Assembly (NCBI RefSeq): GCF_008831285.2
Contig: NC_045146.1
Coordinates: 18,841,149 to 18,905,148, forward strand
Direction: 5' to 3'
From: Nymphaea colorata
Lineage: Eukaryota; Streptophyta; Magnoliopsida; Nymphaeales; Nymphaeaceae
Length of the DNA stretch: 64,000 bases
Positions 46,590 to 60,869 of the stretch are shown piece after piece. Position 1 is the first letter of the stretch. Each line of letters opens with the position of its first letter. The position numbers were made by a program, and so were the translations under genes. Under the pieces are notes generated by a model. The model had not been told where the DNA came from and made no database searches. It was given only the letters and a program-made list of their open reading frames with translations.

Positions 46590-49500
46590 TCACACCATAA
46601 AGTTGGTGCATCTGATAATGGAAGCCGTAGCTCTTTCAGGAGAGATTTTAACCATAGTATTTCTGTAGCAGCACAGACTAGGGACTTGTACTAGCTTCAG
46701 TGCTAGACCAAGCAACTGTTCTTTGTTTTCTAGAAGCCCATGAGATAACATTATTGCCTAGGAAAGCAACAAAACCTCCGGTCGACTTTCGATCTTCTGG
46801 ACTACCAGCCCAGTCTGCATCGGCAAAAATACTCAACTGCAAAGATGATGATTGAGTCAAGCGAAGGGCATAATGACTGGTTCCTTTTAGATGCTGAAGT
46901 ATTCTTTTGACCATCATCCAATGAACAGTCTTTGGAGAGTGCATGAATTGACAAGCGCGATTTACAGCAAATGCAATATCTGGAGAGTAACATATTGTAA
47001 TGTGTCTATTATACTTCGATACATCATGGGATCCCAAAATAAATCCTCAGTGGCTGTAACGGATTTAGTGACCACCATGGGGGATGTAGTGGGATTAGCA
47101 CTGTCCATTTGAGATTTGTGAAAAATATTAGTAATGTAACAATGTTGACTTAGATATATCTCCCCAGGCCTTCGCTTGACTTCAATACCTAGGAAATAGG
47201 TAAGGGGACCAAGATCCTTTACTGAGAACGCCAGCCAAGCTGTTTAATAATATGAGAAATGAGAGACAACGGGGATCCGGTGATGATCAAATCATCGACG
47301 TACACAAGAAGAATGTGATTGCCATCGCGGGAGTAAATAAACAGAGATGCATCAGACTGGGAAGCAACAAAGCCAATGTCGCGAAGGAAGCAACTCAAGC
47401 GATGATACCAGGCACGTGGAGCCTGCTTGAGGCCATACAAAGGTTTGTCTAGCTTGCATATATGATGAGGATAGGTAGCATCTTGAAACCCCTCTGGTTG
47501 AGCCATATAGACATCTTCAGAAAGAAACCCATTAAGGAAAGCATTATCAAAATCAAGTTGTCGTAAAGACAAGACAAACTGAATGGCTAAAGAGAGTAAT
47601 ACTTGGATAGTAGTTGGTTTGACGGTGGGACTGAAAGTTTCTTCATAGTCAATACCAGCCATTTGAAGAAAACCCCGGGCGACAAGGCGCGCTTTGTGTC
47701 GTGAGATAGAGCCGTCAGGATGACGCTTGATTTTATTCACCCATTTGGAACTGATAATGTTGAAGTCAGGTTGAGGCAGAGCAAGATGCCATGTTTTGTT
47801 TTTCTGCAATGCTGAAAACTCTAATTGCATAGCTTGGCGCCAACACGTGGAACGAATAGCCTCTTTAAACGTTCTTGGTTCTTCTTGTTCATGGATGGCA
47901 GAAAAAACTTTGGGTTTTAACGAGCCAGTCATGGAACGAGTGATCATAGAGTGAGAAGGACGCGGAGCATTCAGTAACTATGTCCGACGAAGGAGCATCC
48001 AGTGAGGACGACGCCAAGTTCATGGTGGGTGTAAGATCCTCGATAGGCTCCCCTGATGTGGGCTGAGCAGGTTCATGGACGGGCAGGCTGATACCGACGA
48101 TGCTGGCAGATGATGAAGATCCAATCATTGGTGGTGGCAGAACAGTATATGATGACGACGATGCTGGCAGTAATGGTGCAACTGGACCACTTAAAGGAGA
48201 GCTGGTTGTGTGTGGCAGCCAATGAGATACAATATCTTCCGAAATAGTCGGATGTTGATCGGACTTGCTCGGATGATTTTCATCAACAATAACATGCCGA
48301 GATATAAAAATACGGCGATGGCTCTTGTCATAGCATAAATACCCCTTATGATGACTGGCATAACCCAGAAAGATGCATGAAGTAGTCTTGGGCTGAAACT
48401 TAGAATCATTCATGGGCGTCAATAATGGATAACATGTGGTTCCAAAAACCCAAAGATGTGTATACTCTAGATCTTGTTGAAAGAGCATATAAAAGGGTGA
48501 TTTTCGCTGCAATTTTAGTGTTGGTAATCTATTGATAAGATAAATAGGAGTTCGAAAAGAATGAACCCAAAAATTATATGATAAACCAGTATCATAGAGC
48601 ATGCTTAATCCTGTTTCAACAACATGACGATTTTTCCGTTCAACGATGCCATTTTGTTCGGGAGTGTAAGGACAAGAAAACTGACGAAGTATTCCATGTG
48701 CATCACAAAACAAGGCTAAGTGAGAGTTGACAAATTCTTTTTCATTATCGGACTGAACAGAACATATTTGAGCATTTAATTGCTTCTCAACCAAGGTTTT
48801 GAAATTCTTGATACATGGAACAACTTCAGACTTAGCTTTAAGAGGAAACAACCATGAAAATCTGAAATAGTTGTCAACAATAAGAAGAAAAAACTTAAAG
48901 CCTTCCCGAGAGAGAATAGGGGCAGGTCCCCATACGTCCATATGAAGCATTTCAAGAGGGTGTGATGCTTGAAAATCAGAAATTGGAAAGGGTTGTTTAT
49001 GTGCCTTTCCCATAAGACAAGACTGACAAACTCCTTTCACAATAGGAGAATTTATTGAAATGAACTAACTAGAGTTTAGAAAGCTAACAATCTTCTTGTT
49101 TGCATGACCAAGCCGCCGATGCAATAGATCAAATGACACTGAAGGTTTATTGACGCTTACTGGAAACCAGCAACTAAACGCTGCCCCCTTGGCTGCCCCC
49201 TTGGTTGAAAATAGCTCCATGTTCGATCGGGCAGGCTTGATGGGGTAGAGCCTGTTACGCATCTTTGGTCCTTGAAGAAGAAGCTTGCACGTCTGTCGAT
49301 CCTTAATAATAAAATCATGTGGTGAGAATTGAAAAATACAATCATTTTCAGACGTAAATTTTCCCACTAATAAGAGATTATGAGTTATTTTAGGAACATG
49401 CAGGGCATTAGCAAGTTTTAATGAAGTCCCTTCAGAGTTAACTAGTAAATTGCCTGTATGTTTAATAGAAAGGCTTGAACCATTACCAATCATGATGTTG

Positions 49501-49650
49501 TCCCTTCCATCATATGGTGTTTTGTTTTGCATCATCTCATCACTGTTGACAATATGATTGGTCGCACTCGAGTCAGGATACCGATATTCACTCGTAGACT
49601 CTTGTAGATTCATGACTGAAAATGCCTGCGCGATATCATAACATGTCCTT
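46590..49650 (-). pseudogene. element C pol (protease to RNase H)
   Basis: Protease PDSSATNHIV lies near 49574, where the usual D-T/S-G triad has Ser for Gly. Then LHRRLGHANKKIV and CQSCLMGKAHK, integrase IVDNYFRFSWLF, QSDNEKEF (normally DNGGEF) and PEQNGIVERKNRH, reverse transcriptase KWVNKIKRHPDGSISRHKAR and YVDDLIITG (about 47300), and RNase H FADADWAGSPEDRKSTGGF. Breaks lie near 49065, 47950, 47220 and 46678. Several catalytic-site changes argue that it was inactive before the frames broke. Confidence 0.85.
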
Positions 49651-50538
49651 GCCGAATGACCCTTCCGTCCACAATATTGACACTTACGATAGTTCGAGAA
49701 TGACTTCCATTCCCTGCATTGTTGTTTGGATGTTCATGCTGTGGTTGAGGCTGGAGAGGAGGTAGTCTTCCTTGTCTTTGGAATCGACCTCCTTGCCGAC
49801 CCCTAAAGTTGCCTTGACCTCTACCGCGTCCTCGAAAAGTATTAAAAGCAACTTGATTTTCAGCCTGTGGTAATGCCTGAATGGATCTGTTAGAGTTGGA
49901 CATTGACGATTTGAACATCTCAAGACTTCTCTTGAGTGAGCAAGAGATCGAATAATTCAGAAAATGTAATTGAGGCATTTGAAGAGTTAGCACTAATGAG
50001 AGTAATAAAACTTTCATATTTAGTAGGCAAACCGTTCATCGTGATCTGAACAAGATCATTGTCGTCCGTGTCTAATCCCGCCACAGCTAATGTACCTGCA
50101 AGAAACTTGATCCGTTCCAGGTATGTGTGCATATCCATATTTCCTTTTTGAATGAAGTGTAGTTCCTTCCTCAACAACATTATTCTCAATGGTGATTGAG
50201 AACTGAAAGACTTTTTCAGTGTTTTTCATGCTTCGTGTGCTGATTTGCTAGACATGATTTGCCTCAGGACTGGTTTTGAAACAGTGGCTTTGATCCAACT
50301 TAACGCCAGGAGATCACCAGACTTTTTCCAGATAGCAAAATCTGGATTAATTTCACTTTTTCCGTCCTTCATAATAATCTCTGGAGGAGGAAGAAGTGTC
50401 CCATCAATGAACTGTACAAGTTCATGGGACTCCATGACTTATTCCAATTGACTGCTCCATAGCAGATAATTAATTGTCTCTAGTGAGTTTGACAGAGACA
50501 AGTGCAGCGATCGCATTCCATTGTGTTGACGAAGCCAT
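49651..50538 (-). pseudogene. element C gag
   Basis: The start ATG is at 50538 (MASSTQWNAIAALVSVKL). A small insertion after TRDN shifts the frame before LLWSSQLE. The rest is VMESHELVQFIDG, the gag core, an RGRGRGQGNFRGRQGGR region and a CCHC-type knuckle containing CGRKGHSA near 49650, in three frames. The start lies inside the first unit of a 105-base tandem duplication. Confidence 0.75.
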
Positions 50539-50734
50539 GATTAGAGAGCACAAGGACGCGCCCTGTGGGACGACTATGAAAGGCACCGGGCAAGGTTTCA
50601 CCAAGAGCTCGTCGGGCAAGAGGCGAGGTGTTGACGAAGCAATGATTAGAGAGCACCAAGGACGCGCCCTGTAGGACGACTATGAAAGGCACCGGGCAAG
50701 GTTTCACCAAGAGCTCGTCGGGCAAGAGGCGAGC
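50524..50734. repeat. 105-bp tandem duplication at the gag start of element C
   Basis: Units 50524-50628 and 50629-50734 differ at only a few positions (for example GAAGCCATGATT versus GAAGCAATGATT and CACAAGGACG versus CACCAAGGACG). Confidence 0.9.
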
Positions 50735-50889
50735 GATCCTCGACGAGGCAGCGTGGTTGGGGATGACGGCAGTGTCTCCTCTGCTCGACTTAGGGTAAAA
50801 CCCAAAACGATTTGGGGATAGCGCCCGAATGAGAACTTCGAGCGAGCGGATGCTTTCAACGCTGCCGGCGACGCCTCCACCAAAGCCAG

Positions 50890-51235
50890 GTTAGAGCTGA
50901 TTCCCTCCTGAGAGCTGGACGCTCGAGGCAAAGGGCGCTCGAACGGGCGAGATGGACGCTCGAGGCAGAGGAGCGGCTCTGAAACAGGCGCAGGATGCTC
51001 GAGCGGGCGCTCGAGCGGGCGAATGGACGCTCGAGGCAGAGACCGCTCGAGCGGGCGGAGCAGGACGCTCGAGCGAACAGAGAAGGTCGCTCGAGCGGGC
51101 GGTGCAGGAGCGGGCGGAGCAGGACGCTCGGGCGAACGCTTGTGAGATTCGTGGAGGAGGCAGAGGAGCGGCTCTGAAACGAAGGGCTCGAGCGGGCAGA
51201 GCTGGAGCAGAGGAAAGATCTTGGGACGGTTTTTC
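50890..51235. repeat. GC-rich CTCGAG / GAGCGGGCG repeat array in element C leader
   Basis: The hexamer CTCGAG or its variant recurs about every 12-30 bases, in phrases such as GACGCTCGAGCGGGCGGAGC. CTCGAG is palindromic, so the array can fold extensively. A longer direct copy GAGGCAGAGGAGCGGCTCTGA occurs near 50961 and 51157. Base composition is strikingly unlike the AT-rich surroundings. The long open frames on both strands are repeat artefacts. Confidence 0.8.
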
Positions 51236-51390
51236 CTTTTTAACCCCAACAAAGGAGGAAGACGCTCGAGCAGACAAAAGAAAGAGCTTGGAGCAGCTCT
51301 CTCGCGCTTCTGCTCAGCTTCTCCTCCAGAACACCCTGAAATCTCAGGGCATAGGACACCTCAGGAAAGGGGGAGATAGCTCTGGTACCA

Positions 51391-51620
51391 TGTGAAACCA
51401 TGTGAAGATCCCTTAGGATTGAGAGAGAGAGCAACGAACGAGAGTCGAAAGAAAGATTCAGAAAAAATCACTTGTCTGTGTTGCTATTGAGTATACAAGG
51501 TAGCAAGAAATAAAATCGTAGAATCAGATCCCAAATTAATGGTGATTGATACGATTTTATTTTTTGCAGAAATGATTTCGTAATTCAAGCTCTTTCCTAT
51601 TTCAATATCTTTCCTTAACA
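51391..51620 (-). repeat. 5' LTR of element C
   Basis: 230 bp if it starts at TGTGAAACCATGTGAAG (51391), or 220 if at the second TG (51401). The first choice puts the primer site directly next to it. Confidence 0.85.
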
Positions 51621-51721
51621 ATCCCCAAGCGGGGGACAGGAAAACGAGGCAGCGAAGAATCGTTGAACTCATGGAGGATCGCTCTGTCGGCGACATCACC
51701 GACCCCAAAGCCGACCTGTAA
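51621..51721 (+). pseudogene. sHSP copy 3, end of exon 2
   Basis: After the repeated ATCCC the sequence continues the sHSP: CAAGCGGGGGACAGG, a degraded linker, then EDRSVGDI and a terminus KADL followed by TAA at 51719-51721, identical in ending to the intact protein. The 3' flank 51722 onward matches that behind the intact gene. Together with 34560-35003 and 45360-46092 this defines one gene spread over about 17 kb. Confidence 0.88.
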
Positions 51722-52588
51722 TGAAACCGCTAGCAGAGATTGCTCTGCTACGGCTTCCTATCTTCTGTTTTGTTCGATTAAGTACGGCTACTGTGTGCTG
51801 AAGGAGAATGTTTTGTGTAATAGAAGTATAGAACGAATTTTGTGAATGAGAAGTAACGAAAAGGTTTTTGCTCTTCCTGTTTAGTTGTTCATCTCTTCAG
51901 TTCAGCCTGCTCATCCTGCTTCAATTTCTGGTTTTTTGATGGACTTCGGACTTATCTGATTCCTAAATAGATAATATCACATTTTTATGTTGAGAAAAAA
52001 TAATAATTAGTAGTTAATAAGCAACCATTCTATCAACTAATTAATGAAAGAAAAAACAAATTGTCAAACTGGCTACCCACCTGCGGTAACCGTTTTGGCT
52101 AGTGATAAAGTACGTAAGAATTTCTGTTCCACTTACTAATTTTTTGTTGTAGAGAGTTGCTATTTTAGCGTTTATTGACGCTTATTTGATAGATTTCAAC
52201 TCTTACATGTTTGGATTAGACTGCCCAGTGGACCGTGCCGAATATGTCATCAAACCTCTTTGAAAACAGATCTGGCAAATGGATAAATCTGCTTTCAATA
52301 ATTTGGCCAAGAGAAAAGCAAATGGTAAAACACAAAGACTTGTTTTATAGATCTATTGCTTAGCTAGAGTAAAACAGAGACTTGTGCCCTTCATGATCAT
52401 GTGGAAGATCGGTTTCCAAAAAGACAACAAAAGAAGGCCACATATAGGCAAAAAAGGACGCAATAGGTAACTATCAATGACTAATGGCGGCAATGCATTT
52501 AGCGCCATGTCAAACACTAAGAGCCAAAAAACCTTGAAAAACGGCAGCGATATTTTGTTTGCCCAGGAATACTTCCATCATATTGGTT
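51722..52588. other. shared intergenic DNA between sHSP copy 3 and the peroxidase
   Basis: Aligns in its first 350 bases with 21070-21620. No gene recognised. Confidence 0.5.
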
Positions 52589-54193
<1,605 letters not shown>

Positions 54194-54292
54194 TGTTGAA
54201 GAAGTATATTAGATACTACTTTCAATCAATGGCTGCAACTTGAGAATCTTGATCTCATTCCTTTGCTCTGCCGTGTGCATGTAACGGGATGA

Positions 54293-54299
54293 TTTATAG
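54293..54299 (-). promoter_or_regulatory. TATA box of peroxidase 1
   Basis: Minus strand reads GGCTATAAATCATC, about 100 bases upstream of the ATG at 54193. Confidence 0.6.
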
Positions 54300-56335
54300 C
54301 CAAACACTGCACGCCAAGTTTGAAAATTGCAATCGCCAGCCTTCTTGACTACATACTGCTGACCTGAAGGCTTTTGTCTTGACTACACAGTGCTGACCTC
54401 CGACCTTTTGTCGTCGTGTATTTCACTAATTTGCTGATAGTCCTGATTAACATGCGCATGGGTTGAAAAAAGAATATAAATCATTGCCTTCCCATTGGGT
54501 TACAGTTCACAGGGAATTGAGACCTGTTGACCAATAAAATATCGGTGTTCGGACGCAAATAACGACCTCCATCAGTCGGCTAAAAGTGCATAAGCAATGC
54601 TCAGAACCATGTAGTCGCCGTTTACCATGGAGCCGATGGCGACAAGGCACTGCCGTCACTTCAAATCTCTACCAAGTAGTAATTGGTTATAATGAGAGAA
54701 TAAGACCTGTTAGTTGGGGCCGGACGGATCTCCGGTAACGTAGGAGGACGTCATCTTTCAACGCTCTCCCGTGGCTCTTTCTTTCCCCCATCTGTCACGG
54801 GCTCACCACTTTTCCTGCACCCTTCCCTTTCATTGCTTTGGTGTTTTCCGTTAAGTGTAACCTCCATGGCCCATCTTTTCCTTCCTCTGGCTGGGCTGCC
54901 CAGCCCGGCCCAGCCCTACAAGTTTGACCTCAATGTATATGGGCCTTCGTCTTATTTGTTTATTTATTGGCCTGGAAACTTTGGAGCAACAGTGCTAATT
55001 CTGTTGCCATCATTGAGGAGATTGGCACACAAAACCACCAACATGTAAGTTGTTTGAAGTGTGGATGGAGGCTTCATCTTTCAGCCAGGTGATGGATCTC
55101 CCATGAATACAACTCTTGTTACTTTTAGAAAATAACATGTTAAATTATTTGTCTAAAGAAAAAAGATTTTTGATGTAGTTCGATATGGCTTAATTAATTT
55201 TGGGTCCTATATATCTTTGTTGAAGCTGATAGACATTTCAAATCAAGCAACATTCAAAAATTTAGATCTGGTTTTGTATTTTTTTTAAATCAGAAAAACT
55301 AACAACCGAATTCAAATTTTGATTAATTTGGAGTCCAATTAAGCAATATTCAAATAGTCGGATCTTTTGATAATAACTATACCAATTCGAATGAATTCAA
55401 TCCATTGACTTCTCTGTACACAGTAGGAATACTTTTTTCTTTCTCTGTTTTTTCCCTTTCTGCTCAAAGGCTTTTGATGCTTCCATGTCTTCCCTGGTTG
55501 GGGTTTTCTGTAACTTCTTTGGCTCTTCATTTAGTGTTGCTGGTCCTCTACGGTATGGCCAGCCAGCGCTACAGACACTACATATCTTAGCAAGTCCTTG
55601 GAGGCGGCTGTTGAAATTGGCCACAATAATTTTGGCTCTTGCTCCAATTTGATTATTTATTTGGATGAAGAAGAACACTCTAAAGGCCAAAATAAAATAT
55701 GTCTAAGATCTAATGAATTGTTGAAGGAAATCAAGTGAAAGATGAGACCGGCAAGTGGGTTCCATCTCCATGTGCTTTTGTTCCCTCTGTTTGAAAATTA
55801 GTTCTACTCTGTAATTCTTCCTAACGTTGTACAGCTGCATTATTTAATACACTCGCCATTACACAAAATTGCATTTTATTTCATTGATATGTATAATAGC
55901 TGAAAATGTTACTTAATTGGCTCATATAAGTCTTATTATTGGCATTGAATTTAGAACAATGTAAACTATAAGGGTGTGCTTGGTGACACTTGAAACGTTG
56001 TTTTAGGGGTAACATATTATTTTGTTTTTAAAATTGTGTTTAAGACGTGTTTGGGTGATTGGCTCCCCTCTTCCCATGCTTTCCATATACAAACTAGCTA
56101 GATTTCAAATGCTCGTTGGTAAGGGCGGAACCAGAAAGCTCTAAAAAAAAATTAAATTTTAAAGAGTTATCAATATGTAAATGAGAAAAATTACTTAAAA
56201 ATATTAATATAAAAAATAAGAAGTCTTTAGAGGTCCGTGCTAAAGAACCACGCTTTTGGTTTTTTACCAGATGACTCTTTTTTTTTCCAATTTTTTTCTG
56301 GAGTAGTGCAGAGTCCAACCTATAGCTAAAGTCCA
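54300..56335. other. intergenic DNA
   Basis: Upstream of peroxidase 1. No gene recognised; short frames only. Confidence 0.45.
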
Positions 56336-56343
56336 CATATAAT

Positions 56344-56759
56344 TAGGGATGTCAATATATCCGATTTGAATTGGATATCTGATCGATTCGATTCGAAAAA
56401 ATCGGATATGGATAAAAATTTAATATCTAATTAAGAAATCGGATCGGATTCGGATTTAATAAATGACATCCGATCGGATTCGGATTCGGATATACATGAA
56501 TATCGGATCGGATTCATTTTTAGACAAATATCCTCTATCTAATACTTGAAAAATGGTAAAATCCGGTTCAAAATTCGGATTCGGATTCGAATATAAATAT
56601 AAAAATCGGATTCGGATCGGATTCAGATTGTAAAATCGGATTTTGGATTCGGATTCGGATATGACTTTGCTTTATTTGAATTCAAATCTGAATCTGAATA
56701 TATTAATATCCGAAAAAACAGATATGGTTAAAGATATATCCGATCCGTTCACATCTCAG
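56344..56759. mobile_element. non-autonomous hAT-like element with perfect 8-bp duplication
   Basis: CATATAAT flanks both ends (56336-56343 and 56760-56767). The terminal bases TAGGGATGT and, inverted, CTGAGATGT are short imperfect inverted repeats. The 416-bp inside consists largely of GATTCGGAT/ATCCGAATC repeats, and no protein is encoded. Confidence 0.75.
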
Positions 56760-57179
56760 CATATAATCAAGAAGGTCATCATTTAATTTTTTTTAAGTTT
56801 TCTTTTCAATTTCCAAGATAAAGTTAGGGATGAGGTGACGAAGATGCTCTTATAAAATGAAAATTGCCGCAAAGCCGATCCAGGGGGACCCAGTAGATTT
56901 GGATCTGCGAGACGAACTCAGCAACTCGAAACTGACGGAGTATCAACTGAGAACACCAACGTGGATTCTAGTGCGATTCTGGATCCGTCGAAACACAGTC
57001 GAGAGGGTCCATTTTTCGAAGGGGCAGAGGGTGCCAGGGCATGCAGTATGAGGGCAAAAAGGGGAGATGAAAAGTTGTTTTTTCCCATTTTGTCCTCTAA
57101 AGAGGGAGACGTGGCGTGTGTCGATGGCACGGAACTCACGCGGTGTGTTGGACCCCCGAACACGTAGGAATCACAGATT

Positions 57180-57315
57180 ACAGTGTCGTCTTATGGTTTT
57201 TTGCTATTTTCCTTTGTATTGTATTCTAGGCTTATGTCATCTTTGAGATGCCAATAGGAATCGAACCGAGGACTGCTCGATACCAGTCAGTGGCCCGACC
57301 AACAACTGTCACGTT
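57180..57315 (-). mobile_element. tRNA-derived SINE-like head
   Basis: On the minus strand a perfect RNA polymerase III B box, GGTTCGATTCC (57255-57265), follows an A-box-like CAGTTGTTGGTCGGGC (about 57292-57307) at tRNA-like spacing. The flanks cannot pair into an acceptor stem, so it is not a tRNA gene. The 3' limit is uncertain. Confidence 0.4.
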
Positions 57316-59485
57316 AAAACCTATGCTTTTCAATTGTGAAAATAAAGTCATTGTTTGCATAATAATAACTAGAATTTTCTTGTTTATAAAACATATCAAA
57401 GTGTGTCAAGAAGAAATGAATGAAACTGTCCGCTCATTGACATGAAGACCCTTCAAATGGCATACTCCAGAACCAATTATGCTTTAATTATCCAATTATA
57501 TAGAAACTTGGTCTTGTTTGGGTGAGCAAGCGGTTAGCCATCCAGCACCCAAACGAGACCGAAGCAATGAGTACTCATTGCCTATGGGAATTGAAGAACA
57601 ATGTAATTGAACTTTTAGAAAAGAAAAACCAATTTCTGTTTATCTGGATTATAACAGAGAGCTTGTTTTTCACCTTAGTTTCTATAATTGTTTAATACAT
57701 TCATTTTTCAATTACATTTTCATTTGAGACTCTTTGGTTTTCTATAAACCAAATTTTCCCAAAAACTCAAGTTGGTGTTGTCTCTCAAACACTTCTCAAT
57801 TAATAATAGGGTTGCCATGGGCTGGAGATCAAGAAGGGAAAGAGTAGGGGGAGAGCTCTTTGCAAGAGTTGGAGATCCCCTCAATCGTGATTGATAATGT
57901 AATAATTTTCAGTATCGCTATCATGCATTTGAAGTGCTCCCAAGATTTAAATTAAAAATTGATTCATGGGACTAAATTGTAAATTAAACTGTGTCTGATT
58001 TTCGTTTTTTCTGTTAAATTTGTTGACTAATTTAAATCATTTACATCCTCGTTTTTATTGTGTTACTCTTGAAATGGGAAAAAATTATGAGCATAATAAT
58101 AAAATAACTAATTGACACAGTAAAGGAAATCGTAGACTTCTTTTATATATGCACTTTTATAAAACCATAAATTTTATTATTGGAACTGGTGACAAGATAA
58201 AAAAATCTTCTACAACATTTTCCAGTATTTTCTAGTATTGTGTATAGGGTAAACATAAATTTCTCCATGCTAGAACCAATGAAAAAAAGTTTTTACACTC
58301 ATCAGGTGCCTTCTAAAGATATTCCTTCCCTACTATAAATTTTTTCCTTTGTGAAAGGAATTATATGATAGTTGCTTCGAGAATGTTCTTACTTCCGTGG
58401 CTCAAATTTCTGAGTGCAAATACATCTTAATTATTTTAAGTACAAGCAAGTAAAAGAAAACCTTGAATCAGGAGAAGTAAAGGAATGATGAAGTCAGTGC
58501 AAGACAAAAGGTCCGCAATCGATTTATCAGTCATATCAAAATGGAAATAGCGAATTTGGAAAGAAACCCAGCTCTTTCGTTGGAGCTTTAAATAATGGTA
58601 GCCAGATGTCACGTCCTCGTTATCATTATCAGCTGTTGATGAACACCATTGGAGGTGACAATGGACCAGATTCACAAAGGAGCTTTTCATTTTGACTAGT
58701 TTCGATAATGAAAGCTTGACAGATCATTGCCTAGTTGGTCAGTCTAGATTCACGTGAAGATGCATGTCTCTGGTTAGGTTCACATTGGTTTTATATATCA
58801 GCAATGTGAATGGGTACACCACTCTCATTGTTGATGTCAATGCAGACAAGGGGGAGGGGCTTAAGGTTCGTTTTCATGTGATTGGTCGATAATTCTCCGC
58901 CTAATCCTGGATTACTTTGAAAATAAGAAGCACGATGGCATGAATAACTTAGGAGTCATTTCGAAGATAGAATAGTGATTTTTTTTTTATTGAAAGTTGA
59001 GACTCGTCTGCCCAGATAATATGATAATATGTAAGTGTTTCATGAATCTTCTCTAAAAAATTAAGACATATTCATGCACCACAAGTTTTAGTACTCAATG
59101 AAACGCTCCTAATTTTAGGGTAGATTCCATAAAACACTGACAGAAATGACCTCAGATTTGTGATGAAAAGAGAAGGCTCCATATTCCAAACTACAATGAA
59201 AAACTTTGGCAGCTAAATGAAAATTTAACCCAAAAGTAAGCGAAAGAGACCCTGATTTGCAAAGATATGGTAACTCATGCACCTTTATGTAAAGTTTTTT
59301 TGGGCTATCATCATTATGACATGTTTAAATGAGTGGCTACCATACACCTTTCACTTCCACATATAATCAGAATTCTTAATCACTTCATAACAAGATTAAT
59401 CTTGCTACCATGACACGAAATTACATATCAAACCGACATAAAACGAAGGGCAACCAGCAAAGAAGAAGAGGCTTAGTATTCTTCT
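57316..59485. other. AT-rich intergenic DNA
   Basis: No gene recognised between the SINE-like sequence and the 3' end of peroxidase 2. Confidence 0.45.
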
Positions 59486-60726
<1,241 letters not shown>

Positions 60727-60809
60727 TGTTGTTTTTGTAGAATGGCGGATTGAAATAACTAGACTGAATCTCTTTCGAAGTTGGGAGTGTGGGTGGCCGA
60801 GTAGAGTAA

Positions 60810-60824
60810 GGGAATATATAAATA
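60810..60824 (-). promoter_or_regulatory. TATA box of peroxidase 2
   Basis: Minus strand reads CTTATTTATATATTCCC, about 90 bases upstream of the ATG at 60726. Confidence 0.6.
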
Positions 60825-60869
60825 AGCACGGAGGGAGGTGTGCGTGAGAGAGAGAGATTGGTCAAAGTT

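Larger units (their letters stand above)
46093..51620 (-). mobile_element. copia element C, inserted in exon 2 of sHSP copy 3
   Basis: A complete Ty1/copia element (5528 bp, minus strand) with a perfect 5-bp target duplication ATCCC (46088-46092 and 51621-51625). The 3' LTR is 46093-46353 and the 5' LTR 51391-51620. A Met-tRNA-like primer site TGGTACCAGAGC (51379-51390, minus) lies next to the 5' LTR. A purine tract TTTGCGGGAGGC adjoins the 3' LTR. LTRs differ at about seven positions, and the 5' LTR lacks about 39 bases around its TATA (GTATTTATAGAG). The 5' leader, about 50.5-51.4 kb, is unusually GC-rich and repetitive. Confidence 0.93.

Noticed and set aside
50890-51395. Arg/Ala-rich proteins on both strands
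   Set aside because: Open on both strands only because the GC-rich CTCGAG array lacks stop codons.
57240-57315. Possible tRNA gene on the minus strand
   Set aside because: The B box is perfect but there is no complementary acceptor stem and the A box is poor, so a SINE-like remnant fits better.
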